This document shows, in pieces, positions 51,883 through 60,136 of a DNA stretch of 64,000 nt. Below the pieces are notes generated by a model that saw only the letters and a list, made by a program, of their open reading frames with translations, ran no database searches and was not told where the DNA came from. The first letter of the stretch is position 1, and every line of letters starts with the position of its first letter. The position numbers and the translations under genes were made by a program. Source of the DNA: an uncultured Spirochaetales bacterium (GTDB lineage: Bacteria > Spirochaetota > Spirochaetia > Sphaerochaetales > Sphaerochaetaceae); NCBI GenBank assembly GCA_944392695.1, contig CALXXN010000009.1, positions 21,746 to 85,745 on the forward strand. The letters are read 5' to 3'.

Positions 51883-52236
51883 TGCTGTTACGTACGTGCC
51901 TGTGTCGACGGGATGGTGGTCTATGCCCGCGCCCTTGCAGGCGCCAGCCGCAACAACGAGGAGTGGGCCAGAAGAAAGGCCAATGTGTGCCATCGCTATG
52001 GAATCAGCTCCCTGCATGTGGTGCTCAGGCTTGCCCGGGACGGCAAGACGCTGGAAGGCTGTGGAATGGACAATGCCGACTACGGCCTGTCAGGCGGTTC
52101 GTTCCCTGTCCTGCTTCCCTCCGGCGTCCCGGTCGGCAGCATCACGTTCTCCGGCATGGCGGGGGAGGAGGACCACCAGGTGGTCTGCGACGCCATCGCC
52201 GCCGAGCTTGGAGTGGATGTGCCCTCCATACTTTGA
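51880..52236 (+). pseudogene. UPF0303/GlcG-like heme-degrading domain protein, N-terminus missing
   Basis: The frame from VDGMVVYARALAG to LGVDVPSIL matches the last two thirds of UPF0303 (DUF336, HbpS/GlcG-like) proteins: NEEWARRKANVCHRYGISSL, PADYG-like NADYGLSGGSFP, and VGSITFSGMAGEEDH. The first 50 or so residues are missing and the TnpB right end lies there; I do not find the N-terminal part before the element. Translation from ATG 51913 is conceivable but would make an incomplete domain. Confidence 0.65.
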
Positions 52237-52242
52237 CGCGCT

Positions 52243-52689
52243 TCAGCGCCTCTCCAGCGAGAGGTATGACGTGCACTGCTTCTCGAGGGCCTTCAGCACC
52301 GTGCGCACCCTCTTCTCGTCGAGCCTGGTCCGTCCTTTCACCAGGACGTCCATCAGCGTGACGATCTTCTGGGCGATATCGCGCGCCTGTCTGTACCTGT
52401 CGTCGTCCGGGTCGTCGTATATCGAGGCGTCGACCAGTCTCTCGATGCGGGAAGCGAGGCGGGACGCCTTCTTCAGTGCGAAGCCCATCTTTCCCGTCCT
52501 GGCCTTCAGGGATCTGGTCGCCATGTCCCTCAGGCTCCTGACCGAGGAGAAGGTCGTACGGTACGGACTTTCGAAGCAGCGGAAGACCAGAAGCAGAAAC
52601 AGCAGGATCGTGATCAGCGTGAGCCATCCGGCGATGTAGCCGATGTTGTGCTCGATGAAGGAGTGGAGGAAGGTCACCAGTGTCTTCAT
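52243..52689 (-). CDS. Single-helix membrane protein next to MscS
   Basis: A 148-residue protein with one membrane helix (about residues 13-35, GWLTLITILLFLLLVFRCF) and a basic, helical cytoplasmic part rich in Arg, Lys and Asp. No known domain. GGAGGTG precedes ATG 52689, which overlaps the MscS-type stop by ATGA, so the two are made together. A role as partner of the channel is inference. Confidence 0.7.
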   Translation of the reverse strand: MKTLVTFLHSFIEHNIGYIAGWLTLITILLFLLLVFRCFESPYRTTFSSVRSLRDMATRSLKARTGKMGFALKKASRLASRIERLVDASIYDDPDDDRYRQARDIAQKIVTLMDVLVKGRTRLDEKRVRTVLKALEKQCTSYLSLERR

Positions 52690-53555
52690 TTCGCACCTCC
52701 GCTCTTCTTTGTCGCGGTCCTGGACGACGTCCTTGTCTCGTAGGGGCTCCTGCGCTTGGCCGTGGTGCCTTGTGCTATGGCGATCCGGTCGCACGGAATA
52801 CGTATGCCGGCCTTTCCGTACGCGTCGTACACGGCCCTGTTGACCTCGAAGAGCGCATCGCAGTAGGCCCTGCTGTCAACCCAGCACCATACGGTGATCT
52901 CAGGGCTGGCCGAAAGCGTTCCGAGCTCGATACGCGGTGCAGGGGACTTCAGGACGGTCCTGCAGGACTGGCATGCGCTGCGGGTCACCTCGAGGACTTC
53001 GTCCAGGTTGCTTTCCATGTCCAGGGGGAACTTCAGATCCAGACGTCTGGTCGGGTTGGTGTTGAAGTTGAGGATGCGCGACGTGAACACGGTCTTGTTG
53101 GGCAGGATGAGCTTCTGGTTGTTCTCGGTCCTGAGGACCGTATTCATGAGCCTCAGCTCCTCGACCGTGCCCTCGTCCGGGCCTATGCGCACGTAGTCGC
53201 CGACCTTGAACGGGCGCGTGCCTATCATGATCAGGCCGTTGGCCACGTTGGCGATCGAGTCCTGCAGGGCAAGGCCCAGTGCCACGCCGAAGGCGCTTAT
53301 AAGGGCGATTATGCTGGTAAGGGGTATGTCTATCAAGGACAGGGCGAATAGCACCAGCAGCACACCCAGGACGACCTGGACGCTGCTTGCACAGAAGTGC
53401 ACGACGGCGTTGTCCAGACTGGAGATCAGGAGAAGTCTTCTGAGAAACTTCGAGAACAGCTTGAGCGCGACGAGTCCGAAGACTATCGTGATGATGAACA
53501 GCAGGATCTGGCTGTCGCTCGTCGTGAGCATCGCTTCCAGCGTTTCGGTTTCCAT
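52686..53555 (-). CDS. mscS: Small-conductance mechanosensitive channel family protein
   Basis: A 289-residue MscS-type channel: three N-terminal helices, pore helix ALISAFGVALGLALQDSIANV and the middle beta domain GTRPFKVGDYVRIGPDEGTV, then the alpha/beta domain and a basic tail (TSSRTATKKSGGAK). It releases ions on membrane tension. ATG 53555 has no Shine-Dalgarno; a promoter -10 lies exactly six bases before it (leaderless geometry). Divergent from a MATE gene across 88 bases. Confidence 0.9.
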   Translation of the reverse strand: METETLEAMLTTSDSQILLFIITIVFGLVALKLFSKFLRRLLLISSLDNAVVHFCASSVQVVLGVLLVLFALSLIDIPLTSIIALISAFGVALGLALQDSIANVANGLIMIGTRPFKVGDYVRIGPDEGTVEELRLMNTVLRTENNQKLILPNKTVFTSRILNFNTNPTRRLDLKFPLDMESNLDEVLEVTRSACQSCRTVLKSPAPRIELGTLSASPEITVWCWVDSRAYCDALFEVNRAVYDAYGKAGIRIPCDRIAIAQGTTAKRRSPYETRTSSRTATKKSGGAK

Positions 53556-53561
53556 AGGTGA

Positions 53562-53590
53562 ATTGTATGACACAAGGCGCCATGTCACAA
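53562..53590 (-). promoter_or_regulatory. Promoter of the mscS gene, leaderless geometry
   Basis: On the minus strand TTGTGA, 17 bases, TACAAT (53567-53562), six bases TCACCT, then ATG 53555. Same spacing as the carD promoter. Confidence 0.55.
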
Positions 53591-53643
53591 CATGTACTGT
53601 GCATGTGGACGCGCAGGGACGATGCGGCTATTCTTATGCCGCT

Positions 53644-54978
53644 ATGAGAGACCGGGAATACCTCATAAGCCAGAGTCCATGGAAGGCCCTCGTGGCCTTC
53701 TCTCTTCCGATGATGCTGGGCAACCTCTTCCAGCAGCTGTACACGATGACCGATTCCGTCATCGTCGGCCGCTATGTGGGCGAGGATGCGCTTGCCGCGG
53801 TGGGTGCATCCTATTCGCTGACCAGCGTGTTCATCGCCGTCGCGATAGGCGGCGGGGTGGGTGGAGGCGTGCTTGTGAGCCGGGCCTTCGGCTCCAGGAG
53901 TTACGACGACATGAAGGAGGCGGTCTCCACGTCGCTGGTCGCCTTCCTGGCCCTGTCGATCCTGATGGCCGCCTTCGGCTACCTGTTCTCGCAGGACATC
54001 ATGAGGGCCCTGAACACCCCGGCGGACATCCTGGATGACGCCGTGCTCTACCTGAGGATCTATTTCCTGGGCCTGCCGTTCCTTTTCATGTACAACATCC
54101 TCTCGTCGACCTTCAACGCGCTCGGCCGCTCGCGCATCCCGCTGTACTTTCTGGTCTTCTCATCCCTGCTTAACGTGGCCCTGGACCTCTTCATGGTCGC
54201 GGTCCTTGACATGGGCATAGCGGGTGCTGCCTGGGCGACGCTGATCGCGCAGGGGCTGTCCGCCTGTCTTTCCTTCATCGTGCTCTTGCGCGTCCTTTCA
54301 TCCTTCGATGGAAGGGCGACCAGACTGTTCGACATGTCGACGTCATTGAAAATGGTGCGTCTGGCGATTCCGTCGATTCTCCAGCAGTCGACCGTGTCCA
54401 TCGGCATGATGCTCGTTCAGAGCGTGGTCAACGGCTTCGGCAGCCAGGTGCTGGCCGGCTACTCGGCGGGCATGAGACTGGAGAACATCGCAACGGTGCC
54501 CATGGTGTCGATCGGCAACGCCATGAGCTCGTACACCGCACAGAACCTGGGCGCCGGCAGACAGGACAGGGTGGTGAAGGGCTACCGGGCCTCATATGCG
54601 ATGGTGCTGTTCTTCGCCCTGGTCATAATGCTCGTCTTCGAGCTTGCACCGACACGTCTGGTGGGCATGTTCATAGGAGCGAACGGCACGGCATCGGCCT
54701 ATGAGACCGGGACTTCCTATCTGCGCTTCATGGGATGGTTCTTCGCCATCATCGGCTTCAAGATGGCCACGGACGGCCTTCTCAGGGGAAGCGGGGATGT
54801 CAGGGTCTTCACTCTTGCCAACATTGTGAACCTGACGACGAGGGTGGTCTTCTCCTTCCTCCTTTCGCCGGTGGTGGGCGTGGCCATTGTCTGGTACATC
54901 GTCCCGGTCGGCTGGCTGCTCAACTGGGGCATATCGCTCACCGGTTACATTAGAGGCGTCTGGAAGAGGGCAATGTGA
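53644..54978 (+). CDS. MATE family efflux transporter
   Basis: A 444-residue, 12-helix multidrug/toxin or metabolite exporter, driven by Na+ or H+. Typical DinF/NorM-like segments: LPMMLGNLFQQLYTMTDSVIV, GRYVGEDALAAVGA, and the internal repeat in the second half (IPSILQQSTVSIGMMLVQSVV). ATG 53644 lacks a good ribosome site; TGGACG (53606-53611), 17 bases, TATTCT (53629-53634) is a possible promoter giving a very short leader. Substrate unknown. Confidence 0.92.
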   Translation: MRDREYLISQSPWKALVAFSLPMMLGNLFQQLYTMTDSVIVGRYVGEDALAAVGASYSLTSVFIAVAIGGGVGGGVLVSRAFGSRSYDDMKEAVSTSLVAFLALSILMAAFGYLFSQDIMRALNTPADILDDAVLYLRIYFLGLPFLFMYNILSSTFNALGRSRIPLYFLVFSSLLNVALDLFMVAVLDMGIAGAAWATLIAQGLSACLSFIVLLRVLSSFDGRATRLFDMSTSLKMVRLAIPSILQQSTVSIGMMLVQSVVNGFGSQVLAGYSAGMRLENIATVPMVSIGNAMSSYTAQNLGAGRQDRVVKGYRASYAMVLFFALVIMLVFELAPTRLVGMFIGANGTASAYETGTSYLRFMGWFFAIIGFKMATDGLLRGSGDVRVFTLANIVNLTTRVVFSFLLSPVVGVAIVWYIVPVGWLLNWGISLTGYIRGVWKRAM

Positions 54979-55151
54979 CAATCTCCTGCGAAGCCTTAAC
55001 CGGATTCACCTGCTGCATGATGATGGGGGATTGCATTCTTTTCATCGCATGAGGCAGGTCTTCCGCTGTGTCGGCGTATGAAGCGGCAGGAGCCTGTGCT
55101 AGACTTGTCCTGTCGTGGCCGTCGTCCCCAGGCCGTGCACAGGAGGTGCCA

Positions 55152-55751
55152 ATGGACAGCATGTTCGAGATCGCCAGAGTCGTTCTGGTCGCCATAGCCC
55201 ATGGCGTGACGCTCGGTGTGCTTGCCAGACGGAAGGAGGGGGACGGGACCGTCGTGCTGCCGATGGCGCTGATGACGCTCGCCATAAGCGTGGCGGGGAC
55301 ATTGATGGTCTTCCTCATCCCGGCCCCGGCATCGAACGTCTCCCTGACCGCTTACATGATGCTGGTCGTCATGGGCCTCTTCTTCTGCGTCGTGTGCACA
55401 GGCACCTCCATTGTCGGCAGACTGTTCATCTACATCATCTATGTGGCGGTCTTCATGCTCATGGTGGGCTTCTCGCAGCAGCTTTCCGCCATCGTCATGC
55501 CGATGTATGGCGACGAGGCGTCCCTTGTCATCAGGACAGTGCTTTCGATTGTCCTGGTCGTGGCCCTGAGGCTGTTCCTGAAGGACATGGTATACCAGCT
55601 GGTCGACGGCTTTTCCGGCCATGGAGCGGAGATAGTGCTCTTCTCATGGGTCGTCGGACTGTCGATCCTGTCCTATGTCCTCTTCGCCGCCTTCTTCGTG
55701 GATGATCCGGTCATGAATCTGGTGGTGCTCATTCCAAAAGCTCCGCTGTAG
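55152..55751 (+). pseudogene. Multi-pass membrane protein, truncated at the C-terminus
   Basis: A 199-residue frame with six or seven hydrophobic helices, starting at ATG 55152 after a strong AGGAGGTG (55141-55148). The coding character ends near MNLVVLIP; the last residues KAPL are read out of the 3' part of the truncated recombinase gene on the other strand. The N-terminal set of helices would fit a sensor kinase or a transporter half, but no family was recognised. Confidence 0.65.
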
Positions 55752-56569
55752 CTCTTCCTTACGTAGATTTTCGATGAAGTGATGTCATTGATTGTGAGTG
55801 CCAGGAGCTCACCAGCCCTCATGCCGGTTAGTCCAGCTACGAAGCTGTATGCGTAATAGACAATCTTGTCCTTCCACAGATCCCTGATCCTCTCTATATC
55901 GAAGAGCTTTGCGCATTCTTCATCCGTAAGCAGCTTCTGCTTCTTCTTGTCCACTGTTCTTGCAAATGTCTTTTCCACTGGATTGCTCTCTATGAGTTCT
56001 CTGTTGACGGCTTCCTTCATCATGATGATGAAAACAGACCTGATGTTGTTGATTGTCTTCGGTGCGAGGTTGTGCTTTTCTTTCAGCACCTGCCAGAACG
56101 AGTTGACCATATCGACACTGATTTCATTCAGTTTGCACTTCCCAGAATAGGGAATCAGATATGTCCGAGTCCACATCTCACTGCTTTTCACATAGCTTTG
56201 CTTGATTCCAGGGTGTTTTTCTGTTCCAGCAGCTCTTCTGGCAAGAACATAAGGACAAGTATCCCATTTCCACCAGGGAGAGGCATGTTCAGCAAATGTT
56301 GGGACATCATCATTGCTTTCCACTATGTTGGTCTGGAGAAGTGTGTTCGAACTGTCCACCTTGATTATCAGATCCGTTTCAAAGACCTTTCTCAGGAGGG
56401 ATTCATTGTTGAGTAGTCCTTCTACATAAATGCGGGCTTTTTCCTTTGAAGTGCATCCTGTGCTTTTTGCCCGTCTTGTACCGTCTGGAAGATAAACACG
56501 GAAATACCAGATCGGTTTGCCTTTGACAGCCTTTTCTGAATACAAAGTGTACTGCCTTCTGAATCTCAT
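55735..56569 (-). pseudogene. Tyrosine recombinase (integrase), C-terminally truncated
   Basis: About 280 codons of a phage/ICE-type integrase: N-terminal arm-binding domain (YFRVYLPDGTRRAKSTGC), SAM-like core-binding domain (TYLIPYSGKCKLNEI, LAPKTINNIRSVF) and the first part of the catalytic domain with Arg I (TGMRAGELLAL). His-x-x-Arg and the catalytic Tyr are missing; the frame runs on to 55673 through the neighbouring membrane-protein gene. It lies 200 bases from tRNA-Asp, a usual integration site. GGAG precedes ATG 56569. Confidence 0.85.
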
Positions 56570-56634
56570 CTCGTTCTCCTATAAAAGTAATAGCGTAGTG
56601 GATAGAGTTCAGATAGTGCTTATTTTGTGCAATG

Positions 56635-56656
56635 CCGTTGCAAAAGTGTGCAACGG
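56635..56656. repeat. Inverted repeat upstream of the integrase gene
   Basis: CCGTTGCA-6 bases-TGCAACGG, perfect, between the integrase start and the tandem repeats. Possible operator or recombinase/excisionase site. Confidence 0.5.
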
Positions 56657-56667
56657 AAATCGCAATT

Positions 56668-56708
56668 GGTCAGCTTTTGGTCAGCTTTTGGTCAGCTTTT
56701 GGTCAGCC
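56668..56708. repeat. 11-bp tandem repeats, possible integrase arm sites
   Basis: GGTCAGCTTTT repeated at 56668, 56679 and 56690 with a partial fourth copy at 56701. Short direct repeats between an integrase gene and the tRNA attachment site are typical arm-type binding sites. Confidence 0.7.
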
Positions 56709-56731
56709 TTCCCATAAAACAGACCCACGAA

Positions 56732-56766
56732 TAAAAAAATAACTCTATACAACGTATAGAGTTATT
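56732..56766 (-). terminator. Terminator of tRNA-Asp
   Basis: AATAACTCTATAC-3 bases-GTATAGAGTTATT, perfect 13-bp stem followed on the minus strand by a T run (TTTTTTATT). It lies eight bases after the tRNA. Confidence 0.9.
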
Positions 56767-56773
56767 AGAGATT

Positions 56774-56847
56774 CGTGAGAGACGGGGCTCGAACCCGCGA
56801 TCTCCGGCGTGACAGGCCAGCGCGATAACCAGCTTCGCTACTCCCAC
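56774..56847 (-). tRNA. tRNA-Asp (GTC)
   Basis: On the minus strand a 74-base cloverleaf: acceptor GTGGGAG/CTCTCAC, anticodon stem CTGGC/GCCGG (one mismatch-tolerant pair) with loop CTGTCAC and anticodon GTC, T arm CGGGTTCGAGCCCCG, discriminator G. CCA not encoded. Its 3' end faces the truncated integrase, so it is the likely attachment site of the former element. Confidence 0.95.
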
Positions 56848-56859
56848 ATGACGAGGTTG

Positions 56860-56888
56860 AAGTTACCATATCCATAAAACAGTGTCAA
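56860..56888 (-). promoter_or_regulatory. Promoter of tRNA-Asp
   Basis: On the minus strand TTGACA (56888-56883), 17 bases, TAACTT (56865-56860), about 13 bases before the tRNA. Confidence 0.7.
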
Positions 56889-57131
56889 CAAGATTTTCAA
56901 AATTTTTTCATTTTCTTTCATCTGATTCTGGCATAAGAAATTGCTATTTTTGCCGCGCATGCAGGAGCCTATGTCCTATAAGCATCTAGCCTTGATTGCC
57001 TGTCTGATGAAGCTATGCCATACATCTGGAATCTTATTAGATACATCAGTGGCATCTGCAGGTGGTTCTTTGATGAATCCACATTGATACTGTTTTATGA
57101 TAGCATCAGCCTGGCAGGGAGGATGGGCGCG

Positions 57132-57500
57132 ATGAATCTCAAAGAAAGAGCAGGGCAGCTGATGCGTGACATACCAGCTGTCTATCTTGCCTTGAAAGAT
57201 GCCAAGACGCCTGTCATGGCAAAGGTCCTGGCTTTCATCACAGTGGTCTATGCTTTTTCTCCCATCGATTTGATACCAGATTTCATCCCTGTGCTGGGTT
57301 ATCTTGATGACTTGATCATCCTGCCATCATTGGTTGTGGTGACAGCGAAGCTCATTCCTGAAGATGTATGGCTGCGGTGTAAGAGTGAGTCTGAGGGCAT
57401 GTGGGATGGAGGCAAGCCAAAGAAGTGGTACTACGCACTTCCCATACTTGTACTATGGATCCTTATCATCGTCTTGATTTCAAAGGCAGTCTTGTCATAG
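57132..57500 (+). CDS. DUF1232 (YkvA-like) membrane protein
   Basis: A 122-residue protein with the DUF1232 core AFSPIDLIPDFIPVLGYLDDL (about residues 45-65) that forms a membrane hairpin, and a C-terminal helix. The family is widespread and unassigned. ATG 57132 was taken after GGGAGG (57116-57121); ATG 57123 is too close to it. The upstream 57 kb region to the tRNA shows no gene and an AT-rich stretch. Confidence 0.85.
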   Translation: MNLKERAGQLMRDIPAVYLALKDAKTPVMAKVLAFITVVYAFSPIDLIPDFIPVLGYLDDLIILPSLVVVTAKLIPEDVWLRCKSESEGMWDGGKPKKWYYALPILVLWILIIVLISKAVLS

Positions 57501-57651
57501 TGCATTAATGATGATTGAGATGATTCCTGCTATTATTTTTAAGTCGTAACAGGGGAAATCGTATTGAAACGTCTAAGGATGGTAACAGTTTGGGTATACT
57601 TGGATGAAGGCAAGAGTGAGCTGGGCCTGTGACAGGGGACTAAGGAAGAAT

Positions 57652-58644
57652 ATGAGTGCATATAAGCCACCATTCACCGTGACAGATGAGATAACTGTCC
57701 TGGTCTCTGAAATCAGTGAGGAAGTCGGTAGGATCTCAGTCTTGCAGGAGGGGCATGTTACGCCGCATCTGAGGAAGAAGAACCGTATCCGTACGATTCA
57801 CTCATCACTTGCAATCGAAAACAACTCTCTTACACTTGATCAGGTTACCGCAATCATCGATGGTAAGCGTGTCTTGGGAAACCCAAATGAAATACGGGAA
57901 GTCCGTAATGCTTATGATGCTTATGAACTCATGCTTGAACTTGATCCCCTATCTGTTGACGATTTGTTGAAAGTCCATGGTCTCATGATGGCGGGACTCA
58001 TACCAGGTAGTGGAAAGTTCCGCTCCAGTGGTGTAGGCGTGTTTGATGGGGAAAAGCTTGTACATATGGCACCCCCCGCTGAATTTGTTCCTGTCCAAAT
58101 CAAAGACCTTTTCTCATGGTATGGTGGATCGAGACTACACCCTTTAATTAAAAGTACTGTATTCCACTATGAGTTCGAATTCATACATCCTTTTGCCGAT
58201 GGGAATGGCAGGATGGGAAGGCTGTGGCATACCCTTCTTCTTGGAACATGGAAAGAGCTGTTTTTCTGGCTACCCATTGAGGAACTCATCCAGTCTCGGC
58301 AGAAAGAGTATTACGAGGCGTTGAACCATGCAGACAGTGTTGCTGATAGTTCGTGCTTCGTTGAACTGATGCTTGAAATCATAAGGGATAGTTTGAAGGA
58401 GATATCTGTTATAGGGAACAATGCCGACCAAGTTAGCGATCAAGTTAGCGACCAAGTTAAGAAACTATTGGTAGCACTAGGGGGTGAGACCCTTTCAGCA
58501 AGTGAATTGATGACTCGGTTGGGGCTTTCTCATCGTCCTACATTCCGGAAGAATTATCTTGATCCCGCATTAGAGGCCGGCCTCGTAGAACGTACAATCC
58601 CAGACAAACCAAACAGCAGTAAACAGAAGTATCGGAAATCCTGA
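57652..58644 (+). CDS. Fic family protein with inhibitory helix
   Basis: A 330-residue Fic protein that transfers AMP (or a related group) to target hydroxyls or removes it. The catalytic loop HPFADGNGRMGR lies near residue 180. The N-terminal helix carries the inhibitory S-x-x-x-E-N motif (Ser52, Glu56, Asn57), so it is a class II Fic with built-in control. The C-terminus holds repeated DQVSDQVSDQV, possibly a coiled coil, then a winged helix (SASELMTRLGLSHRPTF). AAGGAAG sets ATG 57652. Targets unknown. Confidence 0.92.
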   Translation: MSAYKPPFTVTDEITVLVSEISEEVGRISVLQEGHVTPHLRKKNRIRTIHSSLAIENNSLTLDQVTAIIDGKRVLGNPNEIREVRNAYDAYELMLELDPLSVDDLLKVHGLMMAGLIPGSGKFRSSGVGVFDGEKLVHMAPPAEFVPVQIKDLFSWYGGSRLHPLIKSTVFHYEFEFIHPFADGNGRMGRLWHTLLLGTWKELFFWLPIEELIQSRQKEYYEALNHADSVADSSCFVELMLEIIRDSLKEISVIGNNADQVSDQVSDQVKKLLVALGGETLSASELMTRLGLSHRPTFRKNYLDPALEAGLVERTIPDKPNSSKQKYRKS

Positions 58645-58787
58645 TAAATGTACGGATTCCTGCTGTTTGTACATGCGGTTCCTTGTGAGTATTTGTTCAT
58701 CACTAATAATATTCTATTAAACATACCGATAAAAGAATAATTATAGCTGTTAATATATGTCGGGGTATTTGGTCATGGGCTAGTTGT

Positions 58788-58800
58788 TGACACTGTGTCA
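58788..58800. promoter_or_regulatory. Palindromic operator candidate before the flavin reductase gene
   Basis: TGACAC-T-GTGTCA, perfect, immediately 5' of the ribosome site of the flavin reductase gene whose downstream partner carries a TetR DNA-binding domain. Confidence 0.5.
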
Positions 58801-58815
58801 GTAATTGGAGGACTT

Positions 58816-59364
58816 ATGAAGAAGAACATAGGAGCTGTGATGGCCCTGTATCCAATACCATTGGTCGTGATAGGAGCCATGAAGGACAGCAAGCCGACAT
58901 GGACCTTGGTCGGACATGTGGGCATCATCGTCCATGACAGGGTCATGGTGAGCCTCGCCAGTGTCCACTACATCAATTCAATCATCAATGAAACTGGAAA
59001 GCTCTCGATCAGCATTGTAGAGCGTTCCATGCTTCATTGCGCTGACCACGTGGGCAGCGTAAGCGGGACGGAGACTGACAAGTCCCGTGTTTTCGATTAC
59101 GAGGTCGGCCCAGCCGGCACCCCTGTGATAAGCGCCTCTCCATTTGTGATGGAGAGTTCTGTTGTTGATATCTACAAGAGCAAGGGCTTTGAGAGTTTCA
59201 TATGTTTAATCGACAACACGCTTGTTGAAGAGGACAGGCTGAATGGGCAGGGCAGGGTGGATTACAATGTCCTGAAGCCAGTCCTCTTTGAATTCCCCAC
59301 CTACGAGTACCTGGAGACTGGGGCTGTCATCGGCAAGTGCCTCTCATTCAAGAAGGAGGTGTGA
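58816..59364 (+). CDS. Flavin reductase-like protein
   Basis: A 182-residue FMN-binding split-barrel protein of the flavin-reductase type. It starts LYPIPLVVIGAM, followed by NIITLAW-like GHVGIIVHDRVMVSLA and the NETGKLSISIVE segment, as in the family. Probably reduces FMN/FAD with NAD(P)H, or acts as redox sensor partner. TTGGAGGA precedes ATG 58816. One base separates its stop from the TetR-AKR gene; the pair is co-transcribed. Confidence 0.87.
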   Translation: MKKNIGAVMALYPIPLVVIGAMKDSKPTWTLVGHVGIIVHDRVMVSLASVHYINSIINETGKLSISIVERSMLHCADHVGSVSGTETDKSRVFDYEVGPAGTPVISASPFVMESSVVDIYKSKGFESFICLIDNTLVEEDRLNGQGRVDYNVLKPVLFEFPTYEYLETGAVIGKCLSFKKEV

Positions 59365-59365
59365 C

Positions 59366-59842
59366 ATGCCACGGGTGGGTGCAGACACAAGGCGCGATGA
59401 GATCATCGAAGCCTGCAGCAGGATTTACCAGGTGAAGGGTTTCAACGAAGTGACAATCAAGGCCATAGCCGAGTTGACAATCTTCTCCCGTCCTTCGATC
59501 TACAACTATTTTGAGACCAAGGAGGAAATCTTCCTTGACCTGCTGACAAGGGAATGTGAGCGTTGGGCTGACAAGCTAGAGGCCCTCCCGCAAGAGGCAG
59601 GGCCTTGGGACCGCGTCCGCTTCACAGACGCCCTTGCCTGGCAGTGGGCAAGGGGAGTGGCTTCACCCATTGTCGGTGCCACCAAGGCGTCTTATCTAGA
59701 TGATGCGGCTGGTGCGCTTGATGTAAAGCTTTCAGCGGAGGATGTCGCTTATATCGAGGAGCCTTATGTCCCACACAGGATTGTCGGTGCGATCGACCAC
59801 AACCCTGCAGAAGGTGTGATGCTCTTGGATGAGAAGAAGTGA
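59366..59842 (+). CDS. Chimera: TetR DNA-binding domain joined to aldo-keto reductase C-terminus
   Basis: 158 residues. Residues 1-70 are a TetR helix-turn-helix (RDEIIEACSRIYQVKGFNEV, IFSRPSIYNYFETKEEIF). From about residue 92 the sequence becomes the C-terminal end of an aldo-keto reductase: LAWQWARGVASPIVGATK and LSAEDVAYIEEPYVPH are hallmark AKR phrases (APIVGATKPEHL, LEEPYVPHPVVG). The rest of both families is absent, so an in-frame deletion joined two neighbouring genes. AAGGAGGTG precedes ATG 59366. Function as a repressor without ligand domain is doubtful. Confidence 0.85.
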   Translation: MPRVGADTRRDEIIEACSRIYQVKGFNEVTIKAIAELTIFSRPSIYNYFETKEEIFLDLLTRECERWADKLEALPQEAGPWDRVRFTDALAWQWARGVASPIVGATKASYLDDAAGALDVKLSAEDVAYIEEPYVPHRIVGAIDHNPAEGVMLLDEKK

Positions 59843-60134
59843 GAAGTCCGATCAAGGTCCTTTTTATGGTGAGGCATACTGCCCCTTCCTGGCGACCTTG
59901 GTTGTGAGGGAGACCGCATATTTCGATGCCAAGGTGCTTTTTGATGCGGTCCGTCGTCTTGCCACGTCCTCGTCACTGACAGGCGAGGCGGTATGGGAGA
60001 CGCTGGAGACCTACCTATGGCCGGGTTCTTCAGGTCCGAACATCACACTGACCATATACATACCTGACATCGGCGATGGCACCTCTCGTACAGTCAGTGC
60101 GAGTGATTGGACCTTCCTGCAATTCCTCTTCTGA
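59829..60134 (+). CDS. Small protein of unknown function
   Basis: A 101-residue frame whose codon use looks like real coding DNA (GC-rich third positions); it overlaps the end of the TetR-AKR gene by 14 bases. No ribosome site of good quality and no known motif; IPDIGDGTSRTV and FYGEAYCPF could help a search. It may be a further remnant of the deletion that made the chimera, or a coupled small gene. Confidence 0.5.
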   Translation: MRRSEKSDQGPFYGEAYCPFLATLVVRETAYFDAKVLFDAVRRLATSSSLTGEAVWETLETYLWPGSSGPNITLTIYIPDIGDGTSRTVSASDWTFLQFLF

Positions 60135-60136
60135 AC

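Larger units (their letters stand above)
50580..51900 (+). mobile_element. IS605/IS607-like element with lone tnpB
   Basis: tnpB flanked by a left hairpin (50588-50610) and a right hairpin (51863-51882), no tnpA. Exact ends are not determined; the right end abuts a UPF0303 fragment. Confidence 0.65.

Noticed and set aside
56668..56708. Tandem GGTCAGCTTTT units as a CRISPR array
   Set aside because: Units are 11 bases and directly adjacent without spacers; integrase arm sites explain them better.
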